This document shows positions 15,402 through 20,834 of a DNA stretch of 24,460 nucleotides, one piece after another. The number at the start of each line of letters is the position of its first letter. Within the stretch, counting starts at the first letter, position 1. The translations under genes and the position numbers were made by a program. The DNA lies in NCBI GenBank assembly GCA_964498075.1, contig CAZCGA010000102.1, positions 1 through 24,460 on the forward strand. Direction: 5' to 3'. Under the pieces are notes generated by a model. It did no database searches. It had not been told where the DNA came from and saw only the letters and a list, made by a program, of their open reading frames with translations. The DNA is from CAZCGA01 sp964498075. GTDB taxonomy: Bacteria > Desulfobacterota > Binatia > HRBIN30.

Positions 15402-15878
15402 ATGGAGTCAATCAGGAAGCATACCGGGATTCTCCTACTGCTGTGCGTCACCTGGAGCGCCGCCGAGGCACAAACCAGCGTCACCCCCGCGGCCGGCGGT
15501 ACTCCGGAGCAAACCGTCACCCGCTACCTGCAAGCCCTCAAGGCGAGCAACTTCCCCGCCGCCTACGATGAGGTCTCCAACGGCATGGCGCAGCAGAAGA
15601 GCCGCGACGACTGGGCGAAGGAGCAGCAGTGGACGATGCAGATGTCGGACGCCAAGATCTTCGACTTCCACGTCTATCCCGGCAAGGTGGACGGTGAGAA
15701 GGCGCGCGTGCCGAACCTCCTCAGCTCCCAGGACAAGTTCTTGAATCAGCTGGGCGTGCAAGAGTTCGAGCTCTATACGCTGATCCGCGAAGACGGACGC
15801 TGGAAGATCGATCAGCAGCAGATCCTCGAGAAGGCCGAGCAGAGCAAGTGGTTCCCGGCGCCGGCCGCCGAGAAGTAA
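15402..15878 (+). CDS. small exported protein with an NTF2/DUF4878-like look
   Basis: The protein has 158 residues. ATG 15402 gives a signal peptide of about 23 residues (basic R-K-H, core G-I-L-L-L-L-C-V-T-W, cleavage near A-E-A). The mature part starts with a helix T-P-E-Q-T-V-T-R-Y-L-Q-A-L-K-A-S-N-F, then alternating strands, and finishes with Y-T-L-I-R-E-D-G-R-W-K-I-D-Q-Q. This helix-then-strand pattern with a final E-D-G-R-W-K-I is common in NTF2-like or DUF4878-like periplasmic proteins, but I cannot confirm the family. It is probably co-transcribed with the preceding coiled-coil gene. Confidence 0.75.
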   Translation: MESIRKHTGILLLLCVTWSAAEAQTSVTPAAGGTPEQTVTRYLQALKASNFPAAYDEVSNGMAQQKSRDDWAKEQQWTMQMSDAKIFDFHVYPGKVDGEKARVPNLLSSQDKFLNQLGVQEFELYTLIREDGRWKIDQQQILEKAEQSKWFPAPAAEK

Positions 15879-15890
15879 ACGGCCGGACGC

Positions 15891-15920
15891 TTGACACCCG
15901 GGGGGCAGAGTCGGTACAGC
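15891..15920 (+). promoter_or_regulatory. candidate promoter of the YCF48-MMPL operon
   Basis: A perfect TTGACA (15891-15896), an 18-base spacer and TACAGC (15915-15920) precede the lipoprotein start by 46 bases. The -10 box is weak (3 of 6). The position, at the beginning of a same-strand operon, supports it. Confidence 0.45.
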
Positions 15921-15965
15921 GTGCGCATCAGAGCCAGCTGTCGGCACACAGCCTCAGGAGGGGTC

Positions 15966-17030
15966 ATGCAGGGTCTGCGGTCTGTTCGTACGTTCATCGC
16001 GCTGGTGGTGCTCGTCGGGTCGATCGGGTGCCATCAAGAAGTCAAGGAGGTGCCGCTGCTGAGCCGACTCATCGGCATCTCGGACCGCTTCTTCGACGTC
16101 CAGGCGTTCGATGCCGACCACGCGATCGTCGTCGGTTACAGCGGCAAGATCCTGCTCACCGCGGACGGCGGGTTCACCTGGACGCAGGTCGCCTCGGGCA
16201 CCAACCGCGCCCTCTATCGCGTCCGCTTCGTCGACCCCAACAACGGTTGGATCTCGGGCCAGGAAGGCCTGATCCTGCATACCACCGACGGCGGCAAGAC
16301 CTGGCAACGGCAGAAGAGCGGTACGAGCGTCTATCTCTTCTCGCTGTACTTCATCGACGCGAACCACGGCTGGGCCGTCGGCGACAGATCGATCATACTC
16401 GACACGCGCGACGGCGGCGCCACCTGGAACTTGCACAAGATCGTCTCGGCAGCGTCCAAGGAGCTCAGCGCCGAGGAAGCACTGGTCTCGGCCGACCCGG
16501 TGCTCTATGACGTCCAATTCCTCGACGCCAATACCGGTTGGGTCGTAGGCGAGTTCGGCAAGATCTATCACACCACCGACGGCGGTCTGATCTGGGTGGA
16601 GCAGGAGCAGAGCCTGCTCGGTGCCGAGGTCGTCAATGTGTTAGACCTCCCGAGCTTTTTCGGCGTCCGGTTCAACGATGCGCAGCACGGGTTGGTGGCC
16701 GGGCTGGACGGCAAGATCGCGCGCACCGACGACGCCGGCGCGCAGTGGAAGTTCGAGAAGATGAAGCTCGACTTCCCCATCGTCGACCCGCTCTTCAATC
16801 CGTTCCAGTTTCCCGACGGCACCGGCTACGTCGTGGGTGCGGCCGGGGAGGTCGTCCACTTGGCCACTCCCGGCGGGGAGTGGGAGCGCGCCAAGATCGG
16901 CATGGAGGTGCTCACCTGGTTGCGGGGGATGTCCTGGGTGGATCAGCAGAACGGTTGGATCGTCGGCGGCCTCGGCCTCATCCTGCACACCAAGGATGGG
17001 GGGCAGAGCTGGATACCGTCGCTCGGTTAG
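15966..17030 (+). CDS. YCF48-like (photosystem II stability factor-like) beta-propeller lipoprotein
   Basis: The protein has 354 residues. ATG 15966 is preceded by AGGAGGGG and gives a lipoprotein-type signal (core F-I-A-L-V-V-L-V-G-S-I-G with Cys22). The rest is repeated BNR/YCF48-type blades, recognisable by N-G-W-I-S-G..G-L-I-L-H-T-T-D-G-G-K-T-W, H-G-W-A-V-G-D-R-S-I-I-L-D-T, T-G-W-V-V-G-E-F-G-K-I-Y-H-T and a last N-G-W-I-V-G-G-L-G-L-I-L-H-T. In non-photosynthetic bacteria such proteins commonly sit next to MMPL/RND transporters, as here (27-base gap), and are thought to be envelope-assembly or accessory factors. It is probably the first gene of the operon that continues to 19943 or 20245. 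Confidence 0.9.
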   Translation: MQGLRSVRTFIALVVLVGSIGCHQEVKEVPLLSRLIGISDRFFDVQAFDADHAIVVGYSGKILLTADGGFTWTQVASGTNRALYRVRFVDPNNGWISGQEGLILHTTDGGKTWQRQKSGTSVYLFSLYFIDANHGWAVGDRSIILDTRDGGATWNLHKIVSAASKELSAEEALVSADPVLYDVQFLDANTGWVVGEFGKIYHTTDGGLIWVEQEQSLLGAEVVNVLDLPSFFGVRFNDAQHGLVAGLDGKIARTDDAGAQWKFEKMKLDFPIVDPLFNPFQFPDGTGYVVGAAGEVVHLATPGGEWERAKIGMEVLTWLRGMSWVDQQNGWIVGGLGLILHTKDGGQSWIPSLG

Positions 17031-17057
17031 TCGCGGCGCGCGCGGAAGGAGGACTCG

Positions 17058-19754
17058 ATGGCCCTCGACTACGATGTACCGCAGGATAAACGCCTGCTCT
17101 ACTGGCTGGGCGACAAGCTGATCGATTTTCGCCACCCGGTCTCAATCGTCGTGATCTTCGTCACCGCGCTGTTCGCCTACTGGGCGTTTCAGCTCCATCT
17201 GGTGACCAGCTTCGGCGATCTGCTGCCGCAGGACCACCCCTACATCAAGATCCACAACCGCTACTCCGGGACCTTCGGCGGCGCCAACAACATCAACATC
17301 ATGCTCCAGGTGAAGAACGGATCGATCTTCACACCCGAGACGCTCAACAAGATCTGGAAGATGACCGAGGCCTTGGACAAGGTTTACGGGGTCAACCACA
17401 ACCAGGTCGATTCGATCGCCCACCGGACCGTGCGGTACCTCAAGGTCGCCGCCGGCGGCACCATGCGCGCCCAGCCGGTGATGCTCGAGCAGGTGAAGAC
17501 GCAGGAGGAAGCCACCAACATCCGGCGCATCGTGCACAACGCCGAGAACATCTACGGCTTGCTGGTCTCGCTCGATGACAAGGCGGCGCTGATCCGCGCC
17601 AACTTCATCGAAGGTCGGCTCGACTACAAGCGCATCTTCACCGAAGTGAACGAGAACGTCGTTGAGCCGTTCAGCGGCGACCCCAACACCGAGGTCTACG
17701 TCGCCGGCGAGCCCCGCTTGTACGGCTGGGTCTATCACTACGCCGGCGACGTCTTCTTCATCCTGGTGATCACCTACTGCCTCGAATGGGTGCTGCGCTG
17801 GATGTATTTTCACGACTGGCGCGGCGCCCTGCGGCCGACGATCACCGGGTTGATCGCGGCGTTCTGGGGCCTCGGGTTCATTCATCTCATCGGCCTGGCC
17901 CTCGACCCGCTCATGCTGGTCATGCCGTTCCTGATTACCGCCCGCGCCGTGAGCCACGCCATCCAGATGCACGACCGCTACTACGAGGAGTTTCAAAACT
18001 GCGGCTGGCACAAGCGCCGCGCCATCGTTGCCGCATTTGCGGAGCTCTTCGTGCCGACCTTGTCGGGCATCACCACCGACGCCTTCGGCGTGCTGGTCAT
18101 CCTGCTGGTGCCGGTGGTCATGCTGCAGAAGCTGGCGATCACCGCGTCGTGGTGGATCCTGGCAATCACCATCTCCGAGATGCTGCTCAACCCGATCGTC
18201 TACTACTATCTGAAGGCGCCGGAGCCGGAGCTGGTGGTCATGCGTGAGCACGGCGGCTTCCGCCGCGGCATCGAGCGCTTCGTCAGCATGCTGCTGACGC
18301 CCATGGGGAAGTCGGTGACCATGGTCTCCTGGATCGGCGCCACGATCATCGCACTCTACTTCGTGCGCGGCCTCACCATCGGCGATGCGACCTCGGCGTC
18401 ACCGCTGCTCTGGCTCGACTCCCCGTACAACCTCTCGCACAAGAAGATCCAGGACAAGTTCGGCGGCGTCGAGCCGCTGATCGTGGTGGCCGAAGGCTAC
18501 GACAAGAACGCCATGAAGGACCCCGGCGCGCTGCGCAACATGGAACGCTTCCAGCGCCACCTGGAGCGCGACCCGTCCGTCGGCTACAGCTTCTCGCTCG
18601 CCGACATCATGCGCGCCGTCAACATGGTGTTCCACGAGCTCGAACCCAAATGGGGCGTCATCCCAGACAACTGGGTCGACGTCGGCAGCTTGTTCTTCAT
18701 CTACTTCTCGGGGTCGCCGCCTTCGGAGACCGCCAAGTACGTCGACCCGAGCTACACCACGGCCCACGTGACCTTCTTCTGCAAGGATCACAAGGGCGAG
18801 AACATCCGGCGCATCATCAAAGAGAGTAAGGACTTCATCGCCAACACGCAGCTCGAAGACCTCGGCATTGCGGTGGCTGCCGAGGACGGCCACATGGTGG
18901 TGAAGTCGGTACAGGCGGAACCGATCTGGGAACGCGCCGGTCCTTCATGGGTCGTCGGCAGCGCGGCCACGGGTGAGGGGCCGTTCAAGGTGGGCGACCG
19001 CATCGTCGGCATCGGCAAGCTGCCGGTGACCAACGAGGTCGAGTTCCGCGCCGCGCTGATGAAGCAAGCGGGCATCTCGACGCTGCTCGACTTCAAAGTC
19101 GAGCGTGCCGGGCAGGCGGTCGACTCGACCGTCAGCGCGCCGTGGAAAGCGGTCTTCAAGCTGGCGGGCGGCCTCATCGGTACACTGGCGGCCGCGAATG
19201 AGGAGCTGGTCAGCAACGATGCGCTGATGAACTTCCTCGGCTTCTTCACCATGTGGATGATCATGCTGTTCACCTACCGTTCGTTCGCCGCCGGCGTCTA
19301 CCTGCTGGCGCCGCTGGCGCTGTCGAACATCATGGTGAACGCCTACATGGCGGTGAACAACATCGGCGTGAACATCCACACCCTGCCGCTGGTCACCGTG
19401 GGCCTCGGCTTCGGCATCGACTACGGCCTGTACATCGTCAGCCGCACCATCGAAGAGATCCGCGTGCGCGGCGATCTGCAAGACTCGGTGCGCGAGGCGT
19501 TGGTGACCTCCGGCAAGGCGGTGACCTTCACCGCCGTCACCATGGTCATCAGCACCGTCTTCTGGACCTCGTCGAACATCCGCTTCAACGCCGAGATGGG
19601 GTTGCTGCTGGCGATCTGGATGGCCATCAGCTACGTCGGCTCGCAGACACTGACGCCCGTGCTGATCGTCATGTTCAAGCCGAAGTTCATCATGAAAGAG
19701 GCGAACCGCGCGCCGGCGTTGACCAGCATGGCGCCGCAGCGCGCCGCGAGGTGA
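17058..19754 (+). CDS. MMPL/RND-family transporter with an embedded PDZ-like domain
   Basis: The protein has 898 residues. ATG 17058 has AAGGAGG at 17045-17051. The layout is classic MMPL/RND: TM1 at about 26-48, an extracytoplasmic loop to about 230, TM2-TM6 (about 232-395), TM7 near 416-437, a second large loop (about 440-723) and TM8-TM12 to the end. Typical motifs are T-S-F-G-D-L-L-P near the first helix, T-A-R-A-V-S-H-A-I-Q-M after TM4 and G-F-G-I-D-Y-G-L-Y in TM9-10. The second loop contains a PDZ-like segment at about 605-700: V-G-D-R-I-V-G-I-G-K-L-P-V-T followed by L-L-D-F-K-V-E-R-A-G-Q. The family exports lipids or hydrophobic molecules across the inner membrane; the substrate is unknown. 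The YCF48-like lipoprotein upstream and two small membrane proteins downstream are likely accessories. Confidence 0.93.
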   Translation: MALDYDVPQDKRLLYWLGDKLIDFRHPVSIVVIFVTALFAYWAFQLHLVTSFGDLLPQDHPYIKIHNRYSGTFGGANNINIMLQVKNGSIFTPETLNKIWKMTEALDKVYGVNHNQVDSIAHRTVRYLKVAAGGTMRAQPVMLEQVKTQEEATNIRRIVHNAENIYGLLVSLDDKAALIRANFIEGRLDYKRIFTEVNENVVEPFSGDPNTEVYVAGEPRLYGWVYHYAGDVFFILVITYCLEWVLRWMYFHDWRGALRPTITGLIAAFWGLGFIHLIGLALDPLMLVMPFLITARAVSHAIQMHDRYYEEFQNCGWHKRRAIVAAFAELFVPTLSGITTDAFGVLVILLVPVVMLQKLAITASWWILAITISEMLLNPIVYYYLKAPEPELVVMREHGGFRRGIERFVSMLLTPMGKSVTMVSWIGATIIALYFVRGLTIGDATSASPLLWLDSPYNLSHKKIQDKFGGVEPLIVVAEGYDKNAMKDPGALRNMERFQRHLERDPSVGYSFSLADIMRAVNMVFHELEPKWGVIPDNWVDVGSLFFIYFSGSPPSETAKYVDPSYTTAHVTFFCKDHKGENIRRIIKESKDFIANTQLEDLGIAVAAEDGHMVVKSVQAEPIWERAGPSWVVGSAATGEGPFKVGDRIVGIGKLPVTNEVEFRAALMKQAGISTLLDFKVERAGQAVDSTVSAPWKAVFKLAGGLIGTLAAANEELVSNDALMNFLGFFTMWMIMLFTYRSFAAGVYLLAPLALSNIMVNAYMAVNNIGVNIHTLPLVTVGLGFGIDYGLYIVSRTIEEIRVRGDLQDSVREALVTSGKAVTFTAVTMVISTVFWTSSNIRFNAEMGLLLAIWMAISYVGSQTLTPVLIVMFKPKFIMKEANRAPALTSMAPQRAAR

Positions 19755-19757
19755 CGC

Positions 19758-19943
19758 ATGGAGCTCAACCTGTACAACTCGGTGGCGATCGTGCTCGGAT
19801 TCAGCTTCGTGGTCGTGTTTTTGGACGAGTACGTCGTCAAGCCGTGGCGCCACAAGAAGTGGGAGCGCGAAGCCGCCTCCGGCGACAAGCGCGCGCAAGA
19901 GCTGTTGAAGATGGCGCGCTCCGCGAAGGTGAGCGAAGAATAG
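19758..19943 (+). CDS. small single-span membrane protein of the MMPL operon
   Basis: The protein has 61 residues and starts 3 bases after the transporter stop, so it is almost certainly co-translated with it. Residues 8-24 form one membrane helix (V-A-I-V-L-G-F-S-F-V-V-V-F-L), followed by a basic, helical cytoplasmic tail (K-P-W-R-H-K-K-W-E-R-E, then a Lys/Arg/Glu-rich end). It has the size and layout of a small accessory subunit of a transporter, which is inference from position. No family is recognised. Confidence 0.8.
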   Translation: MELNLYNSVAIVLGFSFVVVFLDEYVVKPWRHKKWEREAASGDKRAQELLKMARSAKVSEE

Positions 19944-19948
19944 ACAGT

Positions 19949-19973
19949 AGGGGCGGCCCTCCGTGGCCGCCCT
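19949..19973. repeat. GC-rich hairpin, possible terminator or dispersed repeat
   Basis: GGGCGGCC (19951-19958) and GGCCGCCC (19965-19972) form a perfect 8-bp stem with a 6-base loop CTCCGT. It lies 6 bases after the stop of the small membrane protein and is followed by CCTT-type sequence rather than a clean T-tract. Its core and CCGTGG loop edge resemble the hairpin at 5969-6000. Confidence 0.6.
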
Positions 19974-19981
19974 CCTTCCGC

Positions 19982-20245
19982 ATGATCATTCGCCTACTGC
20001 GCATCCCGGTCATCGCGGCGGGGTTTTCGTTGGTCTTTGCCTGGTCGCGCCATGCGACCGCGGCGCGCGGTGGTGAGGATCTCCCCGGCATCTCGTGGGC
20101 CCTCGGCGTGGTGTCGCTGATTTTCGCCGCCGGCGCGATTGCCATGGAGCGTATGCGCGGGCCCGAGGACAACCTGCGGAAGGATCTGCTCTGGGGGTTG
20201 GCCGCGGGCGGGATCATCACGGTCATCTCGCGACTCGCGGGTTGA
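19982..20245 (+). CDS. small membrane protein, about three spans
   Basis: The protein has 87 residues from ATG 19982, which directly follows the GC-rich hairpin; no real ribosome binding site is visible. Hydrophobic segments lie at about 5-22 (L-R-I-P-V-I-A-A-G-F-S-L-V-F-A-W), 37-54 (I-S-W-A-L-G-V-V-S-L-I-F-A-A-G) and 68-86 (L-L-W-G-L-A-A-G-G-I-I-T-V-I-S). The loops are charged (E-R-M-R-G-P-E-D-N-L-R-K-D). It may belong to the MMPL operon or be transcribed separately after the hairpin. Function unknown. Confidence 0.65.
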   Translation: MIIRLLRIPVIAAGFSLVFAWSRHATAARGGEDLPGISWALGVVSLIFAAGAIAMERMRGPEDNLRKDLLWGLAAGGIITVISRLAG

Positions 20246-20299
20246 GTGTTCGTGCCACCAGACTCTGCGAGAGTCACTGGTTCCGGCCGGCGCTCGCCA

Positions 20300-20320
20300 T
20301 CAGCTTTCAGCTGCCAGCCA
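20300..20320. repeat. half-copy of the 7-bp-periodic TCAGC repeat
   Basis: TCAGCTT, TCAGCTG and CCAGCCA follow each other in 7-base register, as in the left arm of the repeat at 14699-14726. The complementary GCTGA arm is not present nearby. It lies directly after the end of the protease remnant (minus-strand stop at 20322-20324). Confidence 0.5.
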
Positions 20321-20321
20321 G

Positions 20322-20564
20322 TCATCCACGCCCCGCGAGCATGAGGCGCATGGGGACGAGCTCGCGGTTGAGAGGGTTGAGCATGAGGCCCAGGGTCTCC
20401 AGAGTCACGGCACCGAGCAGAGGGCCATCGTCGCCCTCTCCCAGGACTACCGGGCTGGTGGCTGCCTGCCCGGCGATTTCGAACCGGCATTCCGACACCC
20501 CGCGAGCGATCGCTGTAAACTCTTGTGCGCAGCGACTTTGACGCACCCGACAGACGTTCTTCAC
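20322..20564 (-). pseudogene. C-terminal remnant of a retropepsin-like (clan AA) aspartic protease
   Basis: The minus-strand frame of at most 80 residues ends in a stretch typical of the C-terminal half of small bacterial clan AA (AF_0612-like) aspartic proteases: R-G-V-S-E-C-R-F-E-I-A-G, A-T-S-P-V-V-L-G-E-G-D-D, L-L-G-A-V-T-L-E-T-L-G-L and L-N-P-L-N-R-E-L-V-P-M. The family normally has an N-terminal half with the catalytic D-T-G-A or D-S-G-A motif. I could not find that motif in any minus-strand frame between 20480 and 20875, so the enzyme half is missing. The first 20 residues of the open frame (from ATG 20564) do not look like family sequence. A decayed copy is the simplest reading. Such proteases often pair with a small partner gene; none is here. 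Confidence 0.55.
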
Positions 20565-20641
20565 TCACTCACTTTGGAGAAGCCCCACTTTTCTTTCGAT
20601 TCGTCACTGGCGCGACGAGCGCGACGAATAAAGTTGGACGA

Positions 20642-20655
20642 ATGCGTGCACGCAT
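20642..20655. promoter_or_regulatory. 14-bp perfect palindrome
   Basis: ATGCGTG directly followed by its reverse complement CACGCAT, with no spacer, lies about 180 bases before the sensor gene. It could be a dimeric regulator site; nothing else supports this. Confidence 0.3.
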
Positions 20656-20834
20656 GCCACGGTGCGGAGAGCAGCTGGCATCTTTGGGGCGCTGCGTTCT
20701 GAAGCCGGAGTCTGAGTACCGATGACCGTTCGCGCAACCGCTTCGCCCGCTGCGCCCGTTTGTGGGATGACGCGGCCGTCATTGCAACCTGACCGAGCGT
20801 CCTCCGTAAGCCGACGCGGGGGAGTGGGAGCGGT

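Larger units (their letters stand above)
20246..20834. other. gene-poor interval with repeats and a gene remnant
   Basis: This 589-base interval contains a TCAGC half-repeat, the C-terminal remnant of an aspartic protease on the minus strand, a tandem GCGCGACGA pair (20610-20618 and 20619-20627) and a 14-bp palindrome (20642-20655). No complete gene is visible; the remaining frames are Arg/Ser-rich shadow. Confidence 0.6.

Noticed and set aside
17142..18251. A long minus-strand frame opposite the MMPL transporter
   Set aside because: It is antisense to the transporter, Val/Asp/His-rich shadow sequence, with no domain.
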